Source of the DNA: Verrucomicrobiales bacterium
GTDB taxonomy: Bacteria; Verrucomicrobiota; Verrucomicrobiia; Limisphaerales; JAYPXF01
Assembly (NCBI GenBank): GCA_002715965.1
Contig: PBAL01000041.1
Span: 1-37,437 of the forward strand
Reading direction: 5' to 3'
DNA: 37,437 nucleotides
Both the position numbers and the translations under genes were made by a program. How positions within the stretch are numbered: position 1 is the stretch's first letter; every line of letters begins with the position of its first letter. Below, piece after piece: positions 24,668 through 33,276 of this stretch. The notes under the pieces are model-generated. The model was not told the origin of the DNA. It did no database searches and saw only the letters and a list, made by a program, of their open reading frames with translations.

Positions 24668-25726
24668 TCAATTCGGCCAGGCGCCGTGCATGATTGTCGC
24701 CGTGGGGAGCTTCGAGATGTCCAGCACCACGTGCTTGATGCTCTCGCGTTTCCAGGTGTAGGTGATATGCACCAGGCCGTCTTTGGTCTGGATCACCGCC
24801 GGGTAGGAATACTCGCCCGGATTGTTTTCCAGCACGGCCGCAGCACTCCAGTTCATTCCATTGGCCGATACGGCGACGTTCAGGGGTGAGCGTCCGCGAC
24901 CGGTGTGGTTGTACACCAGCACGTGCTTCTCGTTCTTCAAGGTGACGGCATCCGTGCCCGCATTGGGGTTGGGAAGATCGAGCAACCGAAGATGGGTCCA
25001 CGATTTGCCGTTGTCGCGCGAGAGCGATTGCCAGATCAGTTTCTGCCGGCTCCTCCCCAAGGCCATGAGGAGATCGTCGCCCAAGGTCAGAATGCTCGGT
25101 TGGATCGCGGCAACGATCTTGCCGTCATTGATCGGCCCGATCTTCTGCCAGTTCTTCAGATCCTTGGTCGCTTCGAAATGACCCCGCCAGCCGTTGTCCT
25201 CGGTACTGGAACCGCACAGGATGGTACCGTCCTTCAACAGGATCGGCTTGTTCTTGATCGGCCCGGCGAACCCCTTGGGCAGGGTCACTCGCTCAGACCA
25301 GTTCAATCCGCCATCGGTGCTTGTCTTGTAGGCGCCCCACCACTCGCGGGGATTCAGTCCGATTTTGTAGAAGAGCACGAGTTCACCGCCGGGACGCTGG
25401 AACAGCACCGGATTCCACGTGGCATAGTCCGTGTCCACCCCCGCGTCGTCTTTGGCCATGCCCTTGTCAATCTCCGTCGGCGCGGTCCACACACCGCCCA
25501 CCTGCCGTGACAACCAGATGCTGACGTCGGGATTCTTCTCCCGCGTGCCGCCAAACCACGCCACCACCAATCCGTTTTTGCCCTCGGCAATGGTCGACGC
25601 GTGGCATTGCTTGAAGGGGGCTTGGGCGAAGATGAACTCAGTTTTCACGACGCCCTTTTGAGCCGCGCCAAGCGAACCCACAAACAACATTGCGGCCATC
25701 AACTGCCAAATTCGAACTGACTTCAT
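24668..25726 (-). CDS. secreted sialidase-family (Asp-box) protein
   Basis: Encodes 352 residues from ATG 25726 (a TTG precedes it by one codon). A signal peptide is visible (MKSVRIWQLMAAMLFVGSLGAAQ). Asp-box repeats occur at regular spacing: 'SRQVGGVWTAP', 'STDGGLNWSERV', 'SRDNGKSWTHL' and 'VSANGMNWSAAA', giving a six-bladed propeller. 'FKQCHASTIAE..GLVVAWFGGTREKNPDVSIW' near the N-terminus is the conserved start of the large secreted exo-sialidase-like family (BNR_2) common in PVC bacteria and Bacteroidetes. Activity on sialic acid is not proven; relatives include rhamnosidases. Follows the GH43-like gene on the same strand, but a terminator at 25782-25806 separates them. Confidence 0.9.
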   Translation of the reverse strand: MKSVRIWQLMAAMLFVGSLGAAQKGVVKTEFIFAQAPFKQCHASTIAEGKNGLVVAWFGGTREKNPDVSIWLSRQVGGVWTAPTEIDKGMAKDDAGVDTDYATWNPVLFQRPGGELVLFYKIGLNPREWWGAYKTSTDGGLNWSERVTLPKGFAGPIKNKPILLKDGTILCGSSTEDNGWRGHFEATKDLKNWQKIGPINDGKIVAAIQPSILTLGDDLLMALGRSRQKLIWQSLSRDNGKSWTHLRLLDLPNPNAGTDAVTLKNEKHVLVYNHTGRGRSPLNVAVSANGMNWSAAAVLENNPGEYSYPAVIQTKDGLVHITYTWKRESIKHVVLDISKLPTATIMHGAWPN

Positions 25727-25781
25727 CAAGCCGTTCTAACGTGTGCGGGTCGAATTGTGGAGCGACGAATGCATAATGAAA

Positions 25782-25806
25782 AACCCGGAGGATCTACCTC
25801 CGGGTT
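25782..25806 (-). terminator. intrinsic terminator of the GH43-like gene
   Basis: AACCCGGAGG (25782-25791) and CCTCCGGGTT (25797-25806) form a perfect 10-bp stem with a 5-base loop. Read on the minus strand, the stem is followed by TTTCATTATG, a short T-tract. It lies about 36 bases past the stop of the GH43-like gene (25843). Confidence 0.8.
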
Positions 25807-25842
25807 ATTCGAACATTGGAGCCGCGAGCCTGAGCAAGCAGA

Positions 25843-26811
25843 TCAAAACGGCAAGCCAGCCTCGTCAGTCACGACGAGGCGCATGTTGTGCGCGCCATCT
25901 TCACGCGCGAACTCGTAGAACACGTGGTATTTCCCGTCGTGCAGTTGCGCGTCGATATACCGGATGGAGGTCGACGCGTAAGGACTCACCAAAGCGGGAC
26001 CGTCGGGGTTGAGGCTGCTCCATGATTTCAAATCATCGGACACCGCAATGGCGGTCTTCTCCTCGTAATTCTCCAGATGGCTCGCGCTTCCGTCATAGAA
26101 CGCGTAGTACTTGCCGCCCTTCTCAACCACTGAATTGATCCGCCGGCAGTATTTGTCCCAGCCATCCTGGCCCGGTTGGAAGACCGTCCCCTGGTAATCC
26201 CAATTCTCCAGATCTGTCGAAGTTGCCAATCCAGTCGCTGAAACACACTCTCCGGTGTTGTAGATATCGAGTGTGTTGTGAGAATCGTCCCCCGTGTTGC
26301 TGGTGGGAAGGGCGATGCTGAGGAACATGTAGTAGGTCCCATCCTTTTCCATCACCCACGGATCCTTGATGCCTTCGAGCCCCATGGGAGCGGCCTTGAA
26401 GATCACTTTCTGTTGAACCGGATCGAGTCCATCAACCGTGGGCGCCTTGATCATGTTCGTGCACCAGCGGCCGTCATCTGGATCTACGTAACTCGAGAAA
26501 TAACGCCACTGGCCGTCGGGTCCCCGCCGAACCACACTGCGTTCGATGGAAGCCGAGTTGTACTGGTCTTTGCGAATCGTGAGCACGTCATCCCACTGTT
26601 GCAGATCATTGGAACGGCAGACCTTCACCTCGCCTCCACGGTCCGGCTGCACGCCGCGCGGACGCCGAACACGATAGGCCAGGTACCAGGCCTTTTCTTC
26701 ATCGTCGTGGAACGCGCCGGGACAGCCGACCCAGAATCCTTTGTCATTGCCAACCGGTTCGCGGATGACCTGGCCGGCCGTGAGAACTTCGCTCGTAATC
26801 TTCTCAATCAT
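25843..26811 (-). CDS. GH43-like five-bladed beta-propeller protein
   Basis: Encodes 322 residues from ATG 26811 (MIEKITSEVLTAGQV); the longer open frame to 26952 adds 47 residues without conservation. The repeated 'W-Y-x-A-Y', 'S-x-D-L-x-x-W' and 'D-P-W-V-x-E-K-D-G-x-Y-Y-M-F' segments ('AWYLAYRVRRPR', 'SNDLQQWDDVL', 'KDPWVMEKDGTYYMFLS', 'STDLENWDYQG', 'YIDAQLHDGKYHVFYEFA') are the blade pattern of families GH43/GH32/GH130-like. Asp in 'KDPWV' fits the GH43 pKa-modulator position; I could not fix the other two acids. No signal peptide is visible, so it may act in the cytoplasm. Neighbours on the same strand are a sulfatase (upstream) and a sialidase-like protein. Confidence 0.8.
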   Translation of the reverse strand: MIEKITSEVLTAGQVIREPVGNDKGFWVGCPGAFHDDEEKAWYLAYRVRRPRGVQPDRGGEVKVCRSNDLQQWDDVLTIRKDQYNSASIERSVVRRGPDGQWRYFSSYVDPDDGRWCTNMIKAPTVDGLDPVQQKVIFKAAPMGLEGIKDPWVMEKDGTYYMFLSIALPTSNTGDDSHNTLDIYNTGECVSATGLATSTDLENWDYQGTVFQPGQDGWDKYCRRINSVVEKGGKYYAFYDGSASHLENYEEKTAIAVSDDLKSWSSLNPDGPALVSPYASTSIRYIDAQLHDGKYHVFYEFAREDGAHNMRLVVTDEAGLPF

Positions 26812-26996
26812 GCGAGGCGCACGTGTACAATAAATCGTGTCGGATGGAAAACTGAATTGCGGAGACGAAGGCAGCTTTGGAAGCAACCCGAAGCACGCGA
26901 GCAACGAGCGCAGCAACGTCATCGAGGAGTTGACTCGTTCGTGCGATTCCAAACGTGACCGCCATGGTCAGGTACTCAATCAGGGTCGTCTCTCGT

Positions 26997-28568
26997 TCAC
27001 TTGTTCTTCCGCTGCTGATAGCGCGCTGGAGTATCGCCCACTTCAAATGATTGCGCGGGATCGCTGTCGGGCACATCGTACTGCGTGCGCAGACGCTTGA
27101 GTTCCGCATGAAGTCGTTTTTGAACCTGTGCGTATTTCTTCTGTCCGTAGAAGTTCTTTTGCTCAAGAGGGTCCGCCTTGAGATCGATCAGTTCCCAGGC
27201 ATCCACGTCCTTCTCGTAGAAGCGCACCAGCTTGTAGCGTCCATCCGCCACGCCGTAGTGACGCCGGACGAGATGCCAGCCCGGGTATTCGTAGTAGTGG
27301 TAATAAAACGACTTTCGCCAGTCCTTTGGCGTCTTGCCCTTCAGGACAGCTACCAAACTGCGTCCCTGCATGTCCGAAGGAACATCGATGCCGGCGACTT
27401 CGCAGAAGGTCTCCGCAAAATCGAGAGGCGAAACGATGTCATGATTCTGCGAACCGGCTTTCACGACGCCCGGCCAGCGAACCATGAAGGGAGTGCGGAG
27501 AGATTCCTCATAGATCCAACGTTTGTCGAACCAGCCGTGTTCGCCCAGGTAAAAGCCCTGGTCCGAGCAGTAGATGATGATCGTGTTCTTCGCGAGTCCG
27601 CTCTCGTCGAGATAAGCGAGCAGTTCACCCACGGCGTCATCAACGGATTGGATGCTGCGCAGGTAGTCTTTGATGTAGCGTTGGTATTTCCAGCGAACGA
27701 GTTCCTTGCCGGTGAGCTTGGCTTCCTCAAACGCGCGGTTCTTCGGACCGTAGGCCGCGTTCCAGGTGGCGAGCTGTTCCTTCGTCAATCCCCGGGGCGG
27801 ATCGAGCTTCAGGTCGTAACGCGTCAGGTCGCGGTCGATCTGCATCTCCTGGGTCCGTGCGGGAGAGAGGCGCTTGGAATAGTCTTCGAACAAGGTGGGA
27901 GGTTCCGGGAGGTCCACGCCGTCCCATTTGGTCAGGTACTTCGGCCCCGGTTGCCAGTTTCGGTGGGGCGCCTTGTGCTGGGTCATCAGCATGAAGGGCT
28001 TGCTCTTGTCGCGGGTGTTCTTGAGCCAGTTGAGTGTGAGCTTGCTGATGATGTCGGTGGTGTAGCCGATGTGCTTTACGCGTTTTCGTGTCCCGTCCCC
28101 GTTCTCATCAAGCAGCATTGGTGGGTTGTAGTAGGGTCCCTGGCCGACCAGCACTTCGGAGTAGCTGTATCCCTGAGGTGGCATGTGTTCACCCAGGTGC
28201 CACTTGCCAACGACTGCGGTTTCGTATCCTGCGGCTTTGAGAAGTTTTGGAAAGGTCTGCTGATGCCCGTTGAACTTGTTGCCGTTTCGGAGGAATCCGT
28301 TCTTGTGGGAGTATTTCCCGGTCTGAATCACTGCCCGCATCGGCCCGCAGATGGAGTTGTTCACGTAGCACTGGCGGAAGAGCATGCCTTCATGGGCGAT
28401 GCGATCGATGTTCGGAGTCTCGTTCAGCTTGAGTTTCCCGCCATACGCGCTGACGGCCTGATATGCGTGATCGTCAGAGAAAATGAAGATGATGTTCGGA
28501 CGCTGGCCGGCCGCGCGCGCAGAGATAGACAGGCAGAGCAGGCAGAGGAATACGAGACGGAGATGCAT
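26997..28568 (-). CDS. secreted C-type sulfatase
   Basis: Encodes 523 residues from ATG 28568, which begins a signal peptide ([20 protein letters not shown]). Sulfatase hallmarks: metal-binding '[16 protein letters not shown]' (Asp32, Asp33); '[11 protein letters not shown]' with Cys74 of the C-x-P-x-R motif, the residue converted to formylglycine; '[13 protein letters not shown]' (Lys, His); and '[20 protein letters not shown]' (metal-binding Asp). The C-terminal '[23 protein letters not shown]' is the DUF4976-type end usual in arylsulfatase A-like enzymes of PVC bacteria. It needs an anaerobic- or FGE-type maturase not seen in the window. Likely removes sulfate from polysaccharides in the periplasm, in keeping with the sialidase- and GH43-like neighbours. 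Confidence 0.95.
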   Translation of the reverse strand: MHLRLVFLCLLCLSISARAAGQRPNIIFIFSDDHAYQAVSAYGGKLKLNETPNIDRIAHEGMLFRQCYVNNSICGPMRAVIQTGKYSHKNGFLRNGNKFNGHQQTFPKLLKAAGYETAVVGKWHLGEHMPPQGYSYSEVLVGQGPYYNPPMLLDENGDGTRKRVKHIGYTTDIISKLTLNWLKNTRDKSKPFMLMTQHKAPHRNWQPGPKYLTKWDGVDLPEPPTLFEDYSKRLSPARTQEMQIDRDLTRYDLKLDPPRGLTKEQLATWNAAYGPKNRAFEEAKLTGKELVRWKYQRYIKDYLRSIQSVDDAVGELLAYLDESGLAKNTIIIYCSDQGFYLGEHGWFDKRWIYEESLRTPFMVRWPGVVKAGSQNHDIVSPLDFAETFCEVAGIDVPSDMQGRSLVAVLKGKTPKDWRKSFYYHYYEYPGWHLVRRHYGVADGRYKLVRFYEKDVDAWELIDLKADPLEQKNFYGQKKYAQVQKRLHAELKRLRTQYDVPDSDPAQSFEVGDTPARYQQRKNK

Positions 28569-28708
28569 AGCAGTCGGATGATGTGGAAGTGGCACGGCAC
28601 GGGCAAACGGAAACTGGTTAAAAGGTTGAACGCTGACGGCAATGCCTTGAACCCCAACCCATTCAACCGTTCAGCCTATTCACGCTTCAACCAAGTGCCC
28701 CAACAAAA
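28569..28708. other. gap with low-complexity inverted words
   Basis: Between the sulfatase start and the porin terminator. GGTTGAACG (28623-28631) is partly complementary to CATTCAACC and CGCTTCAACC further right (28669-28692), the same vocabulary as the gap at 17381-17511. No coding frame. It should contain the sulfatase promoter. Confidence 0.35.
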
Positions 28709-28736
28709 AACCCCTTCCGGTTGCCCGGAAGGGGTT
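28709..28736 (-). terminator. intrinsic terminator of the porin gene
   Basis: AACCCCTTCCGG (28709-28720) and CCGGAAGGGGTT (28725-28736) form a perfect 12-bp stem with a TTGC loop. On the minus strand the stem runs into a T-tract (the A-run at 28705-28710 read in reverse). It lies 22 bases after the porin stop at 28758, a textbook position. Confidence 0.9.
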
Positions 28737-28757
28737 GGTTAAGCAACTAAGTGATCC

Positions 28758-29882
28758 TTAGAAGTTGTAGATGGCGTTCAACAGGAACAAGTGGTTGTTG
28801 TTACGGGCGTTCGCAGCACGGCCGAAGCCGGCACTGTCGAGATCCTTGTCCCAGCGCCATTCAGCACGGGTCACGACGTTTTCCCAGAGGGCGTAGTCCG
28901 CAGTAACGGTTGTTCCGAGGAATTCACCACCGTTGACGCCTGCGCCACCACCGTTGGCATTACCCTGATCGAGGTAGTCGATACGGGTGTTGATGCCAAG
29001 CTTCTCAGTGGCCTTGTAGCCGATGTAAGCAGCGATGGAGTCGGAGTCACTGGCACCACCAACATTGATGTGATCCCATGCCAGACCGAGAGAGAGGTTC
29101 TCGATCGGAGTGGGGATGTCGCCACCGAGGTAGATCTGCGTGGTGTCAGGACCACCTGCGCCGCCGGCACGTCCGTCAACCACACCTGCGGTGATGGAAG
29201 TGCCGCCGAGAGGTCCGAGGCTTTCCGGAGCGGTCAGAGAGACAGCGGCCATATAAGTCTTGGCGCTGTTGTTGAGACCTCGGTTGCCCCCGTTAAGGAT
29301 CGTGTTATTGGCATCAGCGACACCGACACTCAGGGAGGCGGCTTCGCTGATCTGGTAGCTGGCGAGCAAACCGAGGTGCTGGAAGGGCTCCATAGTGAAG
29401 CCGTAGGAGCGAGTCACGTTCGGGTTTTCGCCGATGTTCGCGGATTCGTAGCCGATGATGGAGTCGAAGACACCCATGGTGAGCACGAGACCGTTGCCGA
29501 CAGGAGCGTTCAATTGAACGTTGGCCTGCTTGATGGCGAGGTCATTGCCAAGCGGGGTGCCGGATCCGGTACGGTTTGGCGGAGCGGCGCTGATGTTGTT
29601 ACCCAGTGCGCCAGCCTGAGGGCCAACCCAGAGTTCAACGGCGTAGCCGGAAGCCCATTCGCCTTCGTCGAGGGCCTTGGCGATGGTGATATCGACATTG
29701 TCGAGATCGAAACCATCAGCCGCAGGCATGAAGGATGCGTTGGCCGGAGTCATTACGTTAGGTGCCCAGGTAGCCGTCGTGGAGACGTAACCGCTGATCG
29801 CGGTCTCTTCGGCCTGAGCAACAGCGCCGAGGCTGATCACACCTGCGGTGATGAGTCCTCGTGTCCATTGATTAGTATTCAT
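28758..29882 (-). CDS. outer-membrane beta-barrel porin
   Basis: Encodes 374 residues. A signal peptide (to about VAQA-EE) is followed by alternating amphipathic strands such as 'ISGYVSTTATWAP', 'LVLTMGVFDSIIGYES', 'LGLLASYQISEAASLSVGVAD', 'LSLGLAWDHINVGG' and 'NHLFLLNAIYNF'. It ends in Phe, the signature for outer-membrane assembly. The plan fits the BBP2/OmpL-like porins frequent in Verrucomicrobia, with one periplasmic-entry strand carrying 'FDLDNVDITIAKAL'. It likely forms a diffusion channel. A strong ribosome site (AGGAGG) 8-10 bases before the ATG, a long AT-rich leader and a textbook terminator suggest a highly expressed gene. Confidence 0.9.
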   Translation of the reverse strand: MNTNQWTRGLITAGVISLGAVAQAEETAISGYVSTTATWAPNVMTPANASFMPAADGFDLDNVDITIAKALDEGEWASGYAVELWVGPQAGALGNNISAAPPNRTGSGTPLGNDLAIKQANVQLNAPVGNGLVLTMGVFDSIIGYESANIGENPNVTRSYGFTMEPFQHLGLLASYQISEAASLSVGVADANNTILNGGNRGLNNSAKTYMAAVSLTAPESLGPLGGTSITAGVVDGRAGGAGGPDTTQIYLGGDIPTPIENLSLGLAWDHINVGGASDSDSIAAYIGYKATEKLGINTRIDYLDQGNANGGGAGVNGGEFLGTTVTADYALWENVVTRAEWRWDKDLDSAGFGRAANARNNNHLFLLNAIYNF

Positions 29883-29935
29883 AGTGTTGAGTTCCTCCTG
29901 CTAAGGATTACTTTTTCTATCTGTATCTTTTGGTT

Positions 29936-29951
29936 TTTTAACTAGTTAAAA
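29936..29951. repeat. perfect 16-bp AT-rich palindrome in the porin leader
   Basis: TTTTAACTAGTTAAAA is fully self-complementary and lies 54-69 bases upstream of the porin start codon. It could be an operator or an mRNA-stabilising hairpin. Confidence 0.6.
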
Positions 29952-30001
29952 TGCGGCCAAAAAACGGTTTGCCCGCACACCAAGTCGGTGCATTTCATGA
30001 G

Positions 30002-30030
30002 TGTTTACGCAAATTTCTTAAAACTGACAA
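30002..30030 (-). promoter_or_regulatory. candidate porin promoter
   Basis: On the minus strand: TTGTCA (30030-30025), a 17-bp spacer and TAAACA (30007-30002). The -35 matches five of six; the -10 is weak. Transcription from about 29995 would give a leader of roughly 110 bases containing the palindrome at 29936-29951. Confidence 0.35.
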
Positions 30031-30286
30031 CCCATTTTTTTACGTATGCGGGGCATTTCTTGACAGAAGTTGCGCGAATACTGCCTTCCAGAAGTTGATT
30101 ACCACATCTTGTTACCACAGGGATGTGAATGAACGATTAACCACAAAATCTAGCGATGTTCATCAATAAATGGCCGTTTTATGGATGTTTTATGAGTTTT
30201 TCTATTTCCGTACCAGCGCGCCCAATGAACCATTAGAAACTCTGCTGGTGTAAGATTCTGCCATTTGAGGCAATGTTTTAACGCAG

Positions 30287-30850
30287 ATGACTGCTTCCGA
30301 AGATTTTTTCCTCAAACCCACCATAACTGCCGTTCTGGCGGGTGATACGGAGGCTTACCGGCGGATCGTGCGACAGTACGAACTGGCGATTCGGGGGTTC
30401 TTGGCCGGACAGCTCCATCATCAGGATGACGTCGAGGATCTGGCGCAGGAAGTGTTCATCGCGGCGTACAAGAATCTCGCCACGTTTCGGTTAAACGAAG
30501 ATTTCGTTGCCTGGCTTCGGGGTATCGCCCGCAACAAGCTGAAGACCTATTTCCGCAGCCGGATGCGAAGAGACAACGCCATGGACCGTTTTCGCCAAGA
30601 AATTGTCAGCGTGCTGGACCCCGAATTGGAGAAACTGGCCGTGAATCTGAAGGACGAGAAAATCGAGCGGCTTCTTTCCTGCATCTCAAAACTTCCCGAA
30701 CGAATGCGCCGAATCGTCCGGGGCGGACTGGAGCGTCGCAAGGGAGCCGAATTGGCCACAGAGCTGGGGATGAACGTCGGCGCGCTGTACACAATGAATC
30801 ACCGCGCGAACAAACTGTTGCGCGAATGCATGGAGCAAACCAATGAGTGA
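30287..30850 (+). CDS. ECF RNA polymerase sigma factor
   Basis: Encodes 187 residues with the two ECF domains only. Region 2 is at about 25-100 ('YRRIVRQYELAIRGFL', 'DVEDLAQEVFIAAYKNLATF', 'FVAWLRGIARNKLKTYFR'), and region 4 at about 128-180 ('ISKLPERMRRIVRGGLERRKGAELATELGMNVGALYTMNHRANKLLRE' region, helix-turn-helix). It belongs to the PVC-type ECF group usually encoded with FecR-LamG proteins. Its last eight bases overlap the next ATG (30843-30850), so sigma factor and partner are made together. It presumably directs transcription for an envelope or nutrient response; its target promoters are unknown. It is divergent from the porin, which is one possible target. Confidence 0.95.
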   Translation: MTASEDFFLKPTITAVLAGDTEAYRRIVRQYELAIRGFLAGQLHHQDDVEDLAQEVFIAAYKNLATFRLNEDFVAWLRGIARNKLKTYFRSRMRRDNAMDRFRQEIVSVLDPELEKLAVNLKDEKIERLLSCISKLPERMRRIVRGGLERRKGAELATELGMNVGALYTMNHRANKLLRECMEQTNE

Positions 30851-32534
30851 CACCAATGATTTCGAAGACCTGATGGCTGCGTGGCTCGATCATCGAGAGC
30901 TGCCTGCCAAGCGATGCGCCGAACTGCTGCAACGTCTCCGTGACGATGCGGAGTTTCGGAGTGACATTGCGGCTGAGATCCAGATGCAGGGCCTCACCCG
31001 CACCGTTCAATCCGGCGAACCGCGCTGGCTGCTCCTGGAAGAATTGTTGACCCAGGCCAATGCCCCCGCCACTGAGCCGCTGGAAGATGCCGTGATTCGC
31101 CAGATCAAGGATCTCCCGCAGCGCGTGTTCGACTGGGCAAGATTCCTGCGGATTGGATTTGCGACTGCTTGTGTCGTGCTGGCGTTCTTCCTTGGCCGGA
31201 GCATTGATGGGCCGGCACAGGTGTCAGTGGATGATTCTTCGGAAGGGACTTTCGAATCGATCATTCCTCCTGTCGCTGTAATCGCCCGCACAGCGGAAGC
31301 CCAGTGGAAGAACGGCGAATCCCCGCGCAATCCTGGTTCCATGCTCTCACCAGGACGCATCCACCTAGAATCTGGAATGGCCCAGATCGACTTCTTCGGT
31401 GGCGCCCATGTAATACTCGAAGGTCCGGCTGAACTGGAACTGCTGTCGCCCGGGGAGGCGCTGCTCCATTCCGGATCGGCCCACTGCCGGGTAACCGAAC
31501 ACGGCAAAGGCTTCCGGCTTTCACCGCCCGGAATGAAAGTCACGGATCTTGGAACTTCGTTTGGATTGAGAGTCCCCAAGCAAGGTGAACCGGAACTGCA
31601 CGTTCTCGACGGCAAAGTCATTGTGGAAACAGCCGGCACGGAACCACGCGAACTAAATGCCTCGGACGCCGTGCGTCTCAATGACACGCAACTCACAGCA
31701 GCCGAGTACTCACCCAAACTCTTCCCCGAAGAAAACGAACTCACCCGCCGCGAACGCCAAGCAATGACCACGCGTTCGGTCGAGTGGTGGGATCAGACGC
31801 TCAAGTGGCAGCATGAGCCTGAGACGCTGCTTCACTACACGCTCGTCTCAGATGTCTACCAACATCAGCGCATCGAAAACCATGCGCCCGAAGCAGATGG
31901 AATGTCCCACGGCATGGTCATCGGCGGACGCTGGGCGGAAGGACGCTGGCCATGGAAACGCGCCTTGGAATTTCGCCGGCCCGCCGATCGTGTCCTGCTC
32001 GGTTTGCCCGGTGAATACCGGCAAATCAGCATTGCCAAGTGGTTACGAGTCGACGCATTCACGCAACCGAAGAACGTCCTCCTCAAATCAAAATCCGCCC
32101 AGCGAGGGACGACCCGGATCTATGCCGACGCACAGCGATCGCCCGGACAGATCCGGTGGGAACTCGATCAGGATGGCCGCATGCATTTCCGAATCGCGAC
32201 GCAGGGCGATGACTGGGCAAACATCAGCACGCCCCGCCTGTTGAACGACGCGTGGATCGGGAACTGGGTGATGATGGGACTGACCTTTGACTCGAAGACC
32301 GGGGAAGCAGTGCACTACTGGAACGGTCAGGCCGTGGCGCGGGAGAAACTTGATGCGCCTCCAATCGCGTTTGAGTTTCTGGAACTGGGGAACCCCCATT
32401 TGGAATCCGCTGAGATGCGGCGCTCGAATCGCTATGGATTCTTTGGGGCGATCGATGAGCTGATGATCTCCAAGAGGGTCTTGAGGGACGCGGAGATGAA
32501 GCAGTTCTTCGAAGCGGGCAAGCCGGCGTCCTGA
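30843..32534 (+). CDS. FecR-LamG domain protein, probable anti-sigma/sensor
   Basis: Encodes 563 residues. Residues 1-100 are cytoplasmic and helical ('DFEDLMAAWLDHRELPAKRCAELLQRL' region). One membrane helix is at about 102-119 ('LRIGFATACVVLAFFLG'). A FecR-like domain follows at about 150-260 ('MAQIDFFGGAHVILEGPAELELLSPGEALLHSG', 'VTDLGTSFGLRVPKQGEPELHVLDGKVIVE' regions). A LamG/concanavalin-like domain occupies about 330-555 ('QISIAKWLRVDAF', 'WVMMGLTFDSKTGEAVHYWNGQ', 'FFGAIDELMISKRVL'). The periplasmic LamG part probably senses a carbohydrate, and the N-terminal part holds or releases the sigma factor. Overlap with the sigma gene supports this. The family is typical of PVC bacteria. Confidence 0.92.
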   Translation: MSDTNDFEDLMAAWLDHRELPAKRCAELLQRLRDDAEFRSDIAAEIQMQGLTRTVQSGEPRWLLLEELLTQANAPATEPLEDAVIRQIKDLPQRVFDWARFLRIGFATACVVLAFFLGRSIDGPAQVSVDDSSEGTFESIIPPVAVIARTAEAQWKNGESPRNPGSMLSPGRIHLESGMAQIDFFGGAHVILEGPAELELLSPGEALLHSGSAHCRVTEHGKGFRLSPPGMKVTDLGTSFGLRVPKQGEPELHVLDGKVIVETAGTEPRELNASDAVRLNDTQLTAAEYSPKLFPEENELTRRERQAMTTRSVEWWDQTLKWQHEPETLLHYTLVSDVYQHQRIENHAPEADGMSHGMVIGGRWAEGRWPWKRALEFRRPADRVLLGLPGEYRQISIAKWLRVDAFTQPKNVLLKSKSAQRGTTRIYADAQRSPGQIRWELDQDGRMHFRIATQGDDWANISTPRLLNDAWIGNWVMMGLTFDSKTGEAVHYWNGQAVAREKLDAPPIAFEFLELGNPHLESAEMRRSNRYGFFGAIDELMISKRVLRDAEMKQFFEAGKPAS

Positions 32535-32561
32535 ACGGGCGACTGGCGTCGTGGCAACCGC

Positions 32562-33185
32562 TCAGGCAGCTTCCAACTCTTCGTAATGCGCGGGGAGCGG
32601 AATCTCGCCCGAGACGTCAATGATGTCTGTGGGGACCCGGAATCCTTGCGATGCACAATCTGCTGCGTTCGCTTCATCAATGGGAATAGGTCCGATTTCA
32701 CCAGGCCCAATTGCGCGGAGACGTATCGGATGAGATCGTCGGCGTTGGACTTGAGCGCGCCGGACGGGGCCATGACCTGGAGATTGAGATAGGGAGCAGG
32801 TTTGCCAAATGGATCATGGCCGTGCGGCATGCTGGCTATTCTCACCGGAGGCTGGAGAACGCGAGTTGCCGTCACGCCCAGCGGTTTGCAGATGCGTTCC
32901 CGAACAAGCTCATCAAAAGTCGCTCCGGACACGCGTTCCTGAAGATGGTCGAGCAAGGCAATGCCGGTGTTCGAATACTTAAACTCTGAGCCCGGTCGCT
33001 TCGGCAGTTCCAACCCGACCAGATATTAGTAGAGATCCGAAACCACGTAGTCGTTGCGAGTATGGGGCCAGCCCTTGTCTTTGAAGTTGTCCGGATTGAA
33101 GGGCAATTGCGAATCCTGGGCGGCCAGATTGAACGCAGAGGAACTCCTGCGAGGGTTTCAACGAGAAGAAACGTCAGCAGAGCTG
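32562..33185 (-). pseudogene. decayed class C beta-lactamase-type serine hydrolase
   Basis: Reading the minus strand, 'DSQLPFNPDNFKDKGW' and 'RNDYVVSDLY' are followed by an in-frame TAA (33028-33026) and then 'YLVGLELPKRPGSEFKYSNTG', which contains the YSN motif of AmpC/CubicO-type hydrolases. 'LDHLQERVSGATFDELVRE' and 'PLGVTAT' continue the family pattern. Near 32636-32645 the frame shifts, and the natural end of the family ('VSGEIPLPAHYEELEAA') is found in another frame, stopping at 32562. The N-terminal part with the SxxK nucleophile is missing. So: 5' truncation, one nonsense codon and one frameshift. The stop could be a sequencing error, but all three together argue for a true pseudogene. 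Confidence 0.8.
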
Positions 33186-33241
33186 GTGCACCCGGTCCCA
33201 TGAACCTTTTGTCAGCAAATCTTTGCCCGCGTTCAAGAGGG

Positions 33242-33270
33242 TTGGCTCGCATGCGTCCGGCCGTTACGCT
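33242..33270 (+). promoter_or_regulatory. candidate lpxI promoter, nearly leaderless
   Basis: TTGGCT (33242-33247), a 17-bp spacer and TACGCT (33265-33270). Only six bases separate the -10 box from GTG 33277, so transcription would begin at or beside the start codon. Confidence 0.45.
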
Positions 33271-33276
33271 CCTTGC

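Larger units (their letters stand above)
29883..30286. other. AT-rich divergent region between porin and ECF sigma genes
   Basis: The 404-base region is clearly more AT-rich than the surrounding genes and contains promoters for both directions. It includes a 16-bp palindrome in the porin leader and a candidate porin promoter (separate entries). No open frame with recognisable content and no tRNA-like fold was seen. The ECF promoter could not be placed. Confidence 0.5.

Noticed and set aside
27051..28742. 563-codon open frame on the plus strand, antisense to the sulfatase
   Set aside because: It is the mirror of a strong sulfatase gene with intact motifs; its translation shows no family features and its length follows from high GC content.
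28791..29945. 384-codon open frame antisense to the porin
   Set aside because: The porin has a signal peptide, C-terminal Phe, ribosome site and terminator; the antisense translation is Val/Gly/Thr-rich without any motif.
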